From: Gari tellinella
Lineage: Eukaryota > Mollusca > Bivalvia > Cardiida > Psammobiidae
Direction of reading: 5' to 3'
Length of the DNA stretch: 64,000 nucleotides
NCBI GenBank assembly: GCA_922989275.2
Contig: OV277867.1
Span: 42,708,070 to 42,772,069 of the forward strand
Below, piece after piece: positions 29,300 through 42,500 of the stretch (the first letter of the stretch is position 1; each line of letters begins with the position of its first letter). The position numbers were made by a program, and so were the translations under genes. A model generated the notes under the pieces. It saw only the letters and a program-made list of their open reading frames with translations, had not been told where the DNA came from and made no database searches.

Positions 29300-29660
29300 A
29301 TTCTAGTAACAGAACAATGAGTCTTGTTACTGAGTGTATTTCAAGATAGTTGAATTATCTCCCTTTCCTGTAAGCATTTTAATAACAGGACAATGTGGTG
29401 TTTACCTATTGCCTTGTTACCAAGATTTGCTCAAGGTAGTTGAGTTATCTCCCTTTCTTTTTTAGCATTTTAATAACAGGACAATGTGGTGTCTACCTAT
29501 TGTCTTGTTACCAAGATTAGCTCAAGGTAGTTGAGTTATCTCCCTTCTTTTTTAGCATTTTAATAACAGTACAATGTGGTGTCTACCTATTGTCTTGTTA
29601 CCAAGATTAGCTGAAGTTCAAGGTAGTTGAGTTAAATCCCTTTCTTGTTTGTATTTCGTT
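29300..29660. repeat. Tandem repeats, about 75-95-bp unit, about 5 copies
   Basis: The shared blocks are TAACAGGACAATGTGGTGT, GTCTTGTTACCAAGATTAG and AGGTAGTTGAGTTATCTCCC. The array lies just past the stop codon of the minus-strand gene, probably in its 3' UTR or flank. It does not match any exon. Confidence 0.75.
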
Positions 29661-29766
29661 AACAGGACAATGTGGAGTTCAAGCATCCAGAGTCACAAGG
29701 AGTACCACCGGGGATCATGGTTATTTCCCTTTCTTGTTAGTGTTTATCTATGACAGTTTGATTCTT

Positions 29767-29845
29767 TCAGCCAGAGTCCAAGTCACCAAGATCAAAGTGA
29801 CATATTTCTGCACTGTCTTCACCGATTGACCGCTTCATCATTGGC
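29767..29845 (-). CDS. Acidic-protein gene, last exon and stop
   Basis: Acceptor TATTTTACAG (minus strand), then G completes AG from the previous exon to give Arg. It reads PMMKRSIGEDSAEICHFDLG, then DLDSG and TGA (29769-29767). The short acidic C-terminus is unusual. There is no donor, and the reading frame closes cleanly. Confidence 0.78.
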
Positions 29846-30496
29846 CTGTAAAATAAAATATAAAACAAAGTTAAAATTAGTTTGCAATACAGTGCAAAAC
29901 AATTAACACTGTTCATTGTCTATTGCCCTGCCTTTGGTCTGTCTTCATCAATGAATGTTATCTCATCTTTGTTTGACTATAACTGACAAACATGTTTAAC
30001 TCTTAGCATGCTAGCGGTGAGGACCTCTCTGATCAGGGAATGCTCTGTTTGTCATTTTACAATATATTTGCAAAAGTACACCTATATACGGTAATCAAAT
30101 ACTAGACTAGACTTATTAGAAACATTTAAATGTCCATTAAAAGTTTCAGGGGTGGACAAGTTAAAGTATAATCAAAGTTTTACTTTAAATTTCACTGCCA
30201 ACTATTTGTGTCTTGTGAAATATATTGAGGCTGTATATTTAGACAAATAAATTTTACTCTTTCCTTGGACTCTCATACTTTGTTCAATCTAAATTACATT
30301 TAATGAGAAAATGCTAAATTTCAATTGTAAAAGCCTGGCCACCAGCACATCTGTGGTTTACATCTGGAAATACCCCGTTAAATTATACGGTTGTAGCTTG
30401 AAAACTGTAGGAGGAAACTATGTATCATATTCCGGTATGTGCACCAAACCAAAGGACGGCCACATAAATGGCAAGACTGACAGGGATAAAACAGTA

Positions 30497-30551
<55 letters not shown>

Positions 30552-33500
30552 GATCATAAAAAGTCAGTATTCAACCAAAAACACGAAAAGGAAAGGAAAG
30601 TGCATCTGTTACAGTGTATAATTTACCACACTTTGTCATACAAATTCAACACATTAGGCAAAACCTGTATCATACCATCATAAAGATGTGTAAAGAAATT
30701 TCCATTTGTTCTGTATTAATCCCTTCACTCCCATGACATCATCACCTTTAAACAGCTGTTGTCTGGTTTTGTTTGTCAAATTCAAATTTTAACCCTTAGC
30801 CCGCCAAATAAATTGTCGTCTGCTATATTTCTCGTCTGCATCAAGTTTCAAAGTGCTTCAAAGTTGCTCAAAATTGCTGAAAATGTTGTCCGAGTGTCAA
30901 ACAGCTTGGATCCGGATGAGACGCCGAGTTACTCGGCGTCTCATCCGGATCCAAGCTGTTTGCATATGGAGCTATAGTTGTGAGTGGCAGCCTAAGGGTT
31001 AATATTTTGACTTAAGAAATATGAAAGCGAGTGTCAAACAGTTTGGATCCTTTCCAGATGCCGCATGATGTGGCATCTGGACAGGATCCAAACTGTTTGC
31101 AAATAAACATTGTACTCTGGGCAAGGTAGTGAATGGGGCTCAGTTGCCACATGTAATCTAACTCTATGCAGCCAAACAGAACAACTTAGATGACCTTTTG
31201 CAAACAGTTTGGATACTGATAAGATGCTGCCTTTAGTAGCATCTCACCAGAATACAAACTCTTTAACACTCTGACCCTAACATGAAAAGAAATATATTTG
31301 GCACAGTAGCAGACAAAAAAAATATAATTTAACATTCAAAGATTTGGATTTGGATTTGGATTTGTTATGATTTTATGATGCTTTAACCCAGTACCCCTTA
31401 GCCTGTTTCTAGTATTGAAAATAAGTGACCACTTAAAGCAGATTGAAAGTAAAGCAGAATACAGAAAATATTTCTTATGGTACATATTCATAACTGTATA
31501 AATTGGAATTATTTACTGCAATGGAGGAATAAAATAGAGGCGTAAAAAGGCGTATTTATGGGGTAATGGGTTAACAGTATTTCAGTCATATTGCGATGTC
31601 CAGCTAATTACAAGTGGCGGAAGACCCCAGAAGCCCTTTATGCACTGTTCCAGGCACAAAGCTGCAATTGGGTAGAACCACCGACCTTCCGCAAGCTAGC
31701 ATTCAAAGAGTCATTTACTTTCTTCATGCTTCACTGAACGGTGTTTTACAAATTCGAGTGTTCAATTAGATTAGTGATGAGTTCAGTAAAGAAATCGATG
31801 GCCATAGATTGTGAGTTGTCTACCGGTCTAAAATACAGTGAAGAAAACATAATTCTTTCGTTCAAACGCAAACCCATTGCAATGAAATATAGAAAATGAC
31901 AACATTTTGACAATTCAGACTACCCATTTTAATCTGAGTGGCAAACAGTTTGGAGCCTGATCAGACGCCGGGTAAAGATGCCGGGTTACCCGGCGTCTGA
32001 TCTGGCTCCAAACTGTTTGCAATGAAAATAATAGTTTAAGCGTAACCGGGGTTATTTGGAAAGAAAAACGTTTTCTCTACTGTAGTCTGCAACCTGCGCA
32101 CGGGGCAAAAACTGCTAACCTAAACAGTAAACACTGGTAATTGAACATGCTACAGTATCACACAGGTTCTCAGTTACAACAATCAACACCACATGGGTCT
32201 TTTAAAACAATTCATAAATACAGAAAATACAACTGATCTTGTGAAATCATTAAACAGTGAACATTTTAGGATATTAAGTCTGTGAACAACTCATGCTCAT
32301 GGCCAAAAAGGAAACAATTTGAACACTAAATTCAACCCATTTATTCCTAGATACTGAATGCTTAACCCATTCCCACATAGATGTGTCTTTTAGAAGTTTA
32401 TTCTTCCACTGCAGAAAATAGTTCCAATGTACGTATGCAATCATGAACATGTACTGTAAGAAATATTTTCTAAATACTACCAGATGGTAGCTTAAAGCAG
32501 GCTTAAAGTAAAGCATAATGCGCCATAAGGCACATTCTGTTTTACTTTCAGCCTGCTTTAACAGGTCACATGAGTTCAAAACTAGAAACAGGCTAGGGGG
32601 TAAAGGTTTAACACATTCAACCCTAACGACAAGTATAGTCATCATTAGTAAACAGTGTATCTATGAAGAGTACACTTGTCCTATGTAAACATTTAATACC
32701 CTGATCAGAGGGCTCCTATGTGAGCCTCTGATCAAGATCTGCACAGTTTGTCGTTCTGTCATATATCAACCCTCTATTCCATAGCCGGTTTCAAGTTTTG
32801 AAGACAGGGGATCACTTAAAGCAGGTTGAAAATAAATCGGAATGCTCCTTAGGGCGCATATTCTGCTTTACTTTCAGTCTGCTTTAAGCTACCATCTGCT
32901 AGGATATAGAAATATTTCTTATGATGCATATTCATCACTATATAGTCACTATACAATGGATTTTTTTATTCAGTAGGGGAATAAATCAAATGAGTTAGAA
33001 TGTGTATCTAGGGAGTAAGGGGTAAAGTAAAGTAGACACTGATGAGACCCTGCATTTCACAAGTCCCATCTGGATCTACATTACTGCCAGTCATTTTGTT
33101 TGTGATACTAGCATAGCCACAGATAAGGGGAGTATTTCAAACAAGAGGGCCTGAAGGCCCTGATATCGCTCACCTCTTGTACTGAATGAAGCCTGATAGC
33201 TTTGCCTTTCTGTTTCACCAGTTTTAATCTAAATCCATTCAAATTTGTAGTATAGCATGTAAACAATTTTGGAATACAACCTCATAATTCTAGTATAGTA
33301 GAGTACATCAAGGGCAGATAACTAGAGCCTAAACAATACTTAAATGAAGCTTTTTCTAGCATTTCAAAGTATATCAAGGGCAGATAACTATTGCCACAAT
33401 GATTAGATTTCAACAATAATTGCACTCCTTCGAGAACTTATAGCTATATACTTTGTGTGCAAGTATAATCAAAATCCACTGAAAACTGTAGTTGCAAGAG

Positions 33501-36500
33501 TGTAAACGCTGTAAAATATGGCATTTTCAGCAATTCAAAGGTAGATAACTCTTGATCTATTGATCCTATTTCAACCATAATCACACTTTTTCAAACTCTT
33601 ATAGTTTTATACAATTGGGCTAATTTTGAGAAAGCTTTGATAATAAATTGTGGCCTCTAGAGTGTAAACACTGTTAAATATGGCATTTTCAGCAATTCAA
33701 AGGTTTACAACTCTTGACCTATTAGTTCGATTTCAACCATAATTGAACTTATTCGAACTCTTATGGTAAGATGCAATCTGAGCAAGTTTGAGATAGATTA
33801 GATAAAATTTGTGGCCTCTAGAGTGTAAACACCCTTAAATATGGCATTTTCAGCAATTCAAAGGTAGATAACTCTATACCTATTAGTCTGATTTCAACCA
33901 TAATTGAACTCGTCCAAACTCTTATAGTCATATACAATCTGAGCAAGTTTGGGATAGATTGGATAAAAATTGTGGCCTCTAGAGTGTAAACACTGTAAAA
34001 TATGATATTTTCAGCAGTTCAAAGGTTGATAACTCTTGATCTATTGGTCCGATTTCAACAATAATCGAACTCATTCGAACTCTTATGGTCATATACAATC
34101 TGGCCAAGTTTGAGAAAGCTTGGATAAATATTGTGGCCTCTAGAGTGTAAACACTGTTAAATATGGCATTTTCAGCAATTCAAAGGTAGATAACTCTTGA
34201 CCTATTTGTCCGATTTCAATCATAATCGAACTCATCTGAACTCTTAGGTAATATACAATCTGAGCAAGTTTGAGAAAGATTGGATAAATATTATGATCTC
34301 TAGAGTGTAAACACTAAAATTGTTGACGCCGGACGACGCACGACGGACATTCAAGTATTGCAAAAGCTCACCCTGAGCTAGCTCAGGTGAGCTAAAAATT
34401 AACATCTTTATTTCTGCATTAAGCCTTATGGTGTCACTACTCATTAGAATCGTCTCTGCAAGACGATTCTAATGAGTAGTAACACCATAGGATTTGGTGC
34501 TGAAATTGGTGACAAAATGTTCTATTTGTTCACTTTACTCCCACTTATCTGGAACCCGGCACTAGGCATTTATGGGTGAACCTTGATATACCTCTTCAGT
34601 CCTGAACAGTATAAAATATAGAGAATAAAAATCTTCATAGGCCCACACATATTTAATCACATACAACTAATATCCAGGGCTACAGATAAGGGGAGTATTT
34701 CAAAAACTCAAATCTTTATTCTGACATTAAACCCTATGGTGTCAATACTCATTAGAATCGTCTCGAAGAGACGATTCTAATGAGTATTAACACCATAGCA
34801 TTGTTGCTGAAATGAGTGAGTAAATATCGATTTTGTTTAGTTCACTTCCTTTTATCGGGAGCCCTGAATATCTGTTGGAACTTTACTATTAAACTCATTC
34901 TCTATGCTGTCAGTTAAAATATGTTACTGCTTCTGTGTTTAAATCTTTGCATGCTGGGTAATTTTTTCATCTGCAACAATTGCCGTCTGCTATAGCTCTA
35001 AAATTAGAATTTTGTAAATTTCTTTTTCAAACAGGGTCAGAGTATCAAACAGTTTGGATGTTGATGAGAAGCCGCATAATGCGGCGTCTTATCAGGATCC
35101 AAACTATTTGCAAAGGTCATCACTGTGGCACATGTATCTGCCGCTAGCATGGTAAGAGTTAACTCTATAGCACAATGAGACACCTCAAGGATGTGGCGTC
35201 TAATCAGGTTCCAAACTGTTTGACACTCTTATACTGTTTTGAAAAGAAATTTTGAAAAATTTCATTTTAGAACAGTAGCAGACGACAATTATTGATGGAG
35301 ATGAATAAATTATTCAACATGCAAAGAGGTAAGTTTAATGTGACAGTATTCTTCTTCATTCCTTTTATGCTGTATTTTTCATATGATTCATTCTACTTTC
35401 AAAACAAACCATTATGTTGATTTTAGAGCTGTTGACCAGTCCAAAAGAACATAAATATCTATTAACATATAGTATACCTTACCAACGTACGCTCCTTCTT
35501 TATCTTTGTACGAGCTAGCGGTCACTATTTTACGATAGTGCCCACTAATAGTGCCCGCTGAGCACGGTTGACGTCATATATTGACGTCGTGATGATTGCG
35601 TAATGAAATTTGAAATAACTGCTTAAGGAAGACTTAGTGTTACCGTCACTTTTAGCAAATATTAGCCATGTCCGAGTAGATCTACTTGTAAATAAATTGT
35701 GAAATGTATTTTGAATTGAAATTTATCTATGATAAATATAAGACTCATAGAGATTAGTTGTGACTTAAAGAGTTGATCTGTTTAAGTCTTATAAACGTTT
35801 AGAGAATCTAATTTTTTTATTTTTTTTTACAAAACATTAGCTTTGATTATTTGCGATTTAGAAGATCATACAATAAATTTTAAATATCAATTTTACAATA
35901 TAAGTTTCATAATATGGAAAGTGTAGATTCAAGTATACATAAGGAAGCTTACTAGTTACTACAGATGCAAAATTTTATTGAAGGGAGGTAATCAATGCAC
36001 ATATATTCTTGTACATTACTTGACAATATACAGAACTGTTTTGGTCCTAATTAGAAGTGCGGTATACTATAAGAAAAAGTACAGCACTATAATGCAAGAA
36101 GGCCCTCATCGGGCTGTACTATTTCTTATAGAGTGAATCTCACTTATAACAAAATCCGATATAATTAATGCTGGATATAACAAAATAGAATTATTTCCAA
36201 TTTCTAATTACTGTACATTTGTATAGTAAAATGTACCTGACATTATGAAATTTGGACATAACGAAAGAAATTTGACAGTCCCGAGGACTTTGTTATAAAC
36301 AGAGAATCTGTTATGAGTGCTCATTACCTATCATTTTTAATAAAGGAGTTGACTAAAATAATATGATGCGAGCCTCGGCCAGGGTCATATTTATTTTAGT
36401 CAACTAATTGAAGCCGTATTTTGTAGACCCTCTGCTATATAGATTTTCCGCCAAAATGCAAAGTTGTTGACGTTAACGTCATTGCAAATGACGTCATTCG

Positions 36501-39500
36501 GTGTCCTGCTACATGCAGCGCTTGTGTACAATCAGGCTTGGCTGGAGCCCAAAAAACTATATTCCACAAGTGGATTACGATATTTACATAATGGCTTTAT
36601 GCATCTCCCAGACCGCAGGTTATGTGATAAGATTTGTTTTGTTATATCCAATATTTTGTTATATCAAATTTCGTTATAAGCGAGCTGTCACTGCAATAGG
36701 AGCCATCAGTTTTAAGATTCTAAAAGATTTATTGAATGAAACATGTGCCCAAAGTATTCGAAACTATCTCAACAAAACAAGTAAGCCTTTAGTATATTTT
36801 CATTTTAACAATATATACGTTTTTTAGAGTCTCAATCTTTTATTCATAAGTAACAGTTATATGTGGTCCTAACCTTATCACCATAAAAGTCTGTCAAACT
36901 AATAAGCACAGGATTCCTTGCATACCACAAATGCTAACAGAGATACACACACTAAACCTAGTAAACCACCAGTAGCCTAACACAGTCTAAGCCTGCAAAG
37001 CATTTACAGTAAAACCTATGTACAGCAGCCACTTAACCCATTACCCCATAGCCTGTTTCTAGTTTTGAAGAGAGGTGACTACTTAAAGCAGGTTGAAAGT
37101 AAAGCAGAATGCGCCTTAAGGCCCATTCTGCTTTCCTTTCAGCTTGCTTTAAGCTACTATTTGCTAGGATACAGAAAATATTTCTTATAGAATATTTTCT
37201 TATCTGTATAAATAGGCACTATTTTCTTCAGTGGAGGAATAAATTAAAGGAGTAAAAAGGTGTATTTATGGGGTAATGGGTTAAACTAAGCTGGTTTTTT
37301 GGTCTCATAAATGTACTAGCTTAACTGTTTGCTCCATAGCTTGCTAACAGTGTTTAATCCTTTACTCATAGATACTCATTCCAATGCCTTTAATTGCTTC
37401 CTCCACTTAAGAGATAGTTCTATTTTATTTAGTCAGGAATATGCACCATAAGAAATATTTCCTTTATCCTAGCAGATGGTAGCTTTAAGCAGGCTGAAAG
37501 TAAAGCAGAATGCGACTAGTCACATTCTGTTTTATTTTAAGCTTGCTTAATAAGTGGTTACCTGTCTTCAAAAGTAGAAAGACTAAGGAGTAAAGGGTTA
37601 AAACAGGTGGTTGCTAAAAGCACCAGTATGTTAAAACGCAGTAAACATTTTCTCTGGCTCTTCATCAGAGCATGGTAAAAACTCTATATCACTTTAAAAT
37701 TATTTTTGTCCTGCAGTAATCTGTTTTACTATTAGAGATAGCCTTGATTCTATACATCTGTCTTTACTACTAGTATTACAGTATTAACTGAAATTCAAAC
37801 GACCATACCTTACACTATTACTACTTACATACCAAAATACCAAATACTCATAACACTTTAGTATGCTACCAAAATAACCAAAATCAAGTCCACACTGTGC
37901 ATTTAAAGCACCAGCTTATGATCATTTATCAAAATTTATGATGTTGACATGTTTTAAATTCGAATAATAGATTTGTTCCACTAAGGAAGTTTGACATATC
38001 AAGCTTTGACTGTATTATGCAGACAATTTGGATCTAGAATAGAGTATTTAACCCATTACCCCATAGCCTATTTCTAGTTTTGAAAACATGTAACCACTTA
38101 AAGCAGGCTGAAAGTAAAGCAGAATGCACCTTATTGTACATTCTGCTTTACTTTCAGCCTGCTTTAAGCTACCATCTACTGGAATATGGAAAAACATTTC
38201 TTAAAATACACATTTTTTATGCCTGTATAAATTTCAACTATTTTCTTCAGTGGAGGAATAGATTGAAGGCATAAAAAGGTGTATTTATGGGGTAATGGCC
38301 TAATGGGTTAAACCACATGTCATTTAACTTCAGAATTCAGCAAGCAAAATATTTAGCATCTATACAGTTTTGAAGCCTTCCTTTATAGATATTTTGTACT
38401 GTCTAAGACAGGTAAATCAGTCTCATGTAAGGATGCGGTTAAAGCTTCCTATGGTTTATTGATCAGGACATGGCATTAGCATGAAGAGATATTCCTAATA
38501 GAATAGGTATTTGTATGAAGGAACGAGTAATCTTTACAACCCTTACAGTGCTGGACGGGATTTATACATTCTTTACAAACAGTGTGGACCATGATCAGAG
38601 GGCTCCTTGAAGAGCCCTCTGATCAGGGTCAGCACCATTTGCCATATTTTTAAAAAAAAAAAAAATGGAACAAATCCCTTTAGAGTCAATGTTAACTGGT
38701 CATTAACTCTTTCCTCCCTGAAACTTTAAATGGACAATTCCAGTTTCCATTTGTGTCTAGTCCATTTCTGACTTTTAAGGGTTGTTTTTGTCAATGTTTG
38801 GCAGTATGACAAACAGTGAAGACACTGATCAGAGGGCTCCTTTCGGAGCCCTCTGATCTGGGTCTTCACTGTTTGCATAGGACAAGTGTACTATTCACAT
38901 GTACACTGTTTGAAAAGAACGCCTATATGTGGGACTAGGGTTCAAAGGGTTAATCAGGAAACGGAAAAGTCCATTTTGAATATTCAGCATTGTAAGAGTT
39001 AACTCCTTCACTGCCGTACCCTCAGGGGTGTAAAATTTTCAGAATTGTTACTCGCCCTGCTGGGTGATAATGACATTTTACTCATTTAGTCATTTGTGTC
39101 TGTTGTAAATTATCAGAAAATCTGCTCGCCCTGACAAAATGTTACTCGCCATGGTGAGTGGACGAGTAGAATTTTACACCCCTGACCCTGAGTACAATGA
39201 TTATTTGCAAACAATTTGAATCCTTATCAGACGCCGCATAACGTGGCATCTGATCAGGATCCAAACTGTTTGACACTCAGTTCAATATTTCTTCAGCCAA
39301 AATACCTAAGCTTAAAATTTGAGAAATAAAAGCAAGTGAAGATTGATGATGTCATGGCAGTGAAGGAGTTAAAACTTTTTCAATTTTTTATTAAAGAAAA
39401 AAATTGAATAGAGGATAACTGTTTTTTTCAGTCTAAGATCGAAATTTAATCCATTTAGTGAACATCAGACGTTATATTTTCACGAGTGGCGAAGCCACGA

Positions 39501-42500
39501 GTGAAAATTTATAACAGTCTTGTGTTCACAAAATGGATTAAATTCAATCTTACACTGAAACAAGAGCCGTATACGGCCCTAAATCGCTCACCTGGAGCCA
39601 TTGACGTAAATGTAACATATCTTGGAAAGCTGAGAAATTATGACAATATGATTGTGCCATTTACTTATGGGATGAGGCTGAGTGTCAAATGGCTAAGCTC
39701 AGGGTACTGTGGTTTCAGAGAAGATTTTTTAAAGTTTTTATTGAAAAAATCTATATTTAGCTCCTGTGACCTAGTTATGCAACAGACCAGAAACATTTGA
39801 ACAATATTGGTATAGTACCTCTAGAAGTTACACCATGCCAAATAGCAAAGCTCTAGCCATATTAGTTTCAGAGATGAAGAGGTTTGAAGATTTCACTATA
39901 TAACTCTATGTAAATTTGTGACCCCTGGGGCGGGGTCATTTTTGACCAAAGGGACATAATTTGAACAATCTTGATAGAGGACCTGAAGATGATGCTTTGT
40001 GCCAAATAGCTAAGCTCAGGGTACTGTGGTTTCAGAGTAGAAGATTTTTTAAAGTTTTTATTGAAAAAATCTATTTTTAGCTCCTGTGACCTAGATATGC
40101 AACGGACCTGAACCATTTGAACAATATTTTGGTACAGTACCTCTAAAAGTTACACCATGCCAAATATCAAAGCTCTATCCACATTAGTTTCAGAGAAGAA
40201 GAGGTTTGAAATTTTTACTATATAACTCTATGTAAATTTGTGACCCCCGGTCAGGGTGGGATCATTTTTGACCCCAGGGACATAATTTGAACAATCTTGA
40301 TAGAGGACCTGTAGATGATACTTTGTGCAAAATATCTAAGCTCAGGGTATTGTGGTTTCAGACAAGAAGATTTTTTAAGTTTTTATTGAAATAATCTATT
40401 TTTAGCTCCTGTGACCTAGATATGCAAGGGACTGGAACAATTTGAACAACTTTGAAAGAGGACCATATAAGGATCATTCCTGCCAAGTTTGGTAAAATTC
40501 CATCTAATAGTTTAGGAGGAGATGTCGTTTAAAGAAATTGTTGACGACGGACGGACGGATGGACGGACTTCCTTCCATTTGGGCACTTGTTGGGTTTTTC
40601 TTTTGTTTAAATGTACCCAATAGCAACAAAAACAAGAGGGCCTGAAGGCCCTGATATCGCTCACCATTTGTAATGAAGCCTGATAGCTTTACCTTTGAAT
40701 TTCACCCGTTTTATTCTAAATCCATTCAAGTTTGTCGACCTACTGTAGTATAGTAGAGTACATCAAAGGCAGATAACTAGAGCCTAAACAATACTGAAAT
40801 TAAGCCTTTTTCTAGCATTTCAAAGTATATCAAGGGCAGGTAACTATTGCCACAATGATTACATTTCAACAATAATTGCACTCCTTCGAGAACGTATAGC
40901 TACATCCTTTGTGTACAAGTATAATCAAAATCCATTGAAAACTGTAGTCGCTGTAAAATATGGCATTTTCAGCAATTCAAAGGTAGATATCTCTTGATCT
41001 ATTTGTCCGATTCCAACCATAATCACTGTTTTTCCAACTCTTATGGTCATATACAATATGGGCAATTTTGAGAGAGCTTGGATAAATATTGTGGCCTCTA
41101 GAGCATAAACACTGTTAAATATATCATTTTCAGCAATTCAAAGGTAGATAACTCTTGACCTATTGATCCGATTACAACTAAAATTGAACTCATCCAAAGT
41201 CTTATGGTAATATACAATCTGAGTAAGTTTGAGAAAGAGTGGATAAAATTTGTGGCCTCTAGAGTGTAAACATCGTTAAATATGGCATTTTCAGCAATTC
41301 AAAGGTAGATAACTCTCGACCTATAAGTCTGCTTTCAACCATAATCCATCTCATCTGAACTCTTATAGTAATATACAATCTGAGCAAGTTTAAGAAGGAT
41401 TTGATAAAAATTGTGAACTCTAGAGTGTAAACACTGTTAAATATGGCATTTTCAGCAATTCAAAGGTAGATATCTCTTGATCTATTTGTCCGATTCCAAC
41501 CAAAATCGAACTCATTCGAACTCTTATAGTCATATACAAGCTGGGCAGGTTTTAGAAAGATTGGATAAATACTGTGGCCTCTAGAGTGTAAACACCGTTA
41601 AATATTGCATTTTCAGCAATTCAAAGGTAGATAACTCTTGATCTATTTGTCCGATTTCAACCAAAATCAAACTCTTCCGAACTCTTATGGTCATATACAA
41701 TCTGGGCAGGTTTTTAGAAAGATTGGATAAATACTGTGCCCTCTAGAGTGTAAACACTGTTAAATATGGCATTTTCAGCAGTTCAAAGGTAGATAACTCA
41801 TGACCTATTTGTCCGATTTCAACCATAATCAAACTCATTCGAACTCTTATGGCAATATACCATCTGAGCAAAGTTTGAGAAAGATTTGATAAAAATTGGG
41901 GTCTCTAGAGTGTAAACACTAAAATTGTTGACGCCGCACGACGCACGCCGGACAATCAAGGATTGCAATAGCTCACCCTGAGCTAGCTCAGGTGAGCTAA
42001 AAACCAACAATAACAATAGGGCAATCACGGAATGAATGGAATCTATTGTTCTCCCTATCCAACAAAGGACCTTTCGTGTGTGCGGACGAAGACGACGACG
42101 GACACAGCACGATCAAAATAGCTCACCCTGGCACTTTGTGCCAGGTGAGCTAAAAACACAGTTATTCTATTTATTTATGCTTTTAAGCCACTTTTTAAAC
42201 GAAATTGTTTGACAATTGAAAGCGAAAGTATATTATTTATCCCGTGCTTAGCCCCAATCTTTTTATCGAACATACGTGCGTGATAGTTGGCGGTACAATG
42301 ACGTCACTTATTTATTTGACGTCAACGGAATTACGTCGTTGGTTCTGATCTTGGATTCGTATTCTTCCGTTGAATGGTTCGCGACAAAACGGACTGCAGG
42401 AATTGAACGATAAGACATGATTGACTACGATTCTTGGGGAGCCCTACGGGGAAAACTCATAAAGAAGCATGAGCTACGATAATCCCACTGCTTTTTCCCA

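Larger units (their letters stand above)
33112..34562 (+). repeat. Family D MITE split by a 1.26-kb family E element
   Basis: The left piece, GCCACAGATAAGGGGAGT to TTTCAA, ends at about 33140. The right piece resumes at AACATCTTTATTTCTGC (34400), carries the full palindrome and ends CTTATCTGGAACCCGG. Confidence 0.85.

Noticed and set aside
30311..30683. Poly-proline open frames
   Set aside because: Produced only by the poly(C) run; no coding signal on either side.
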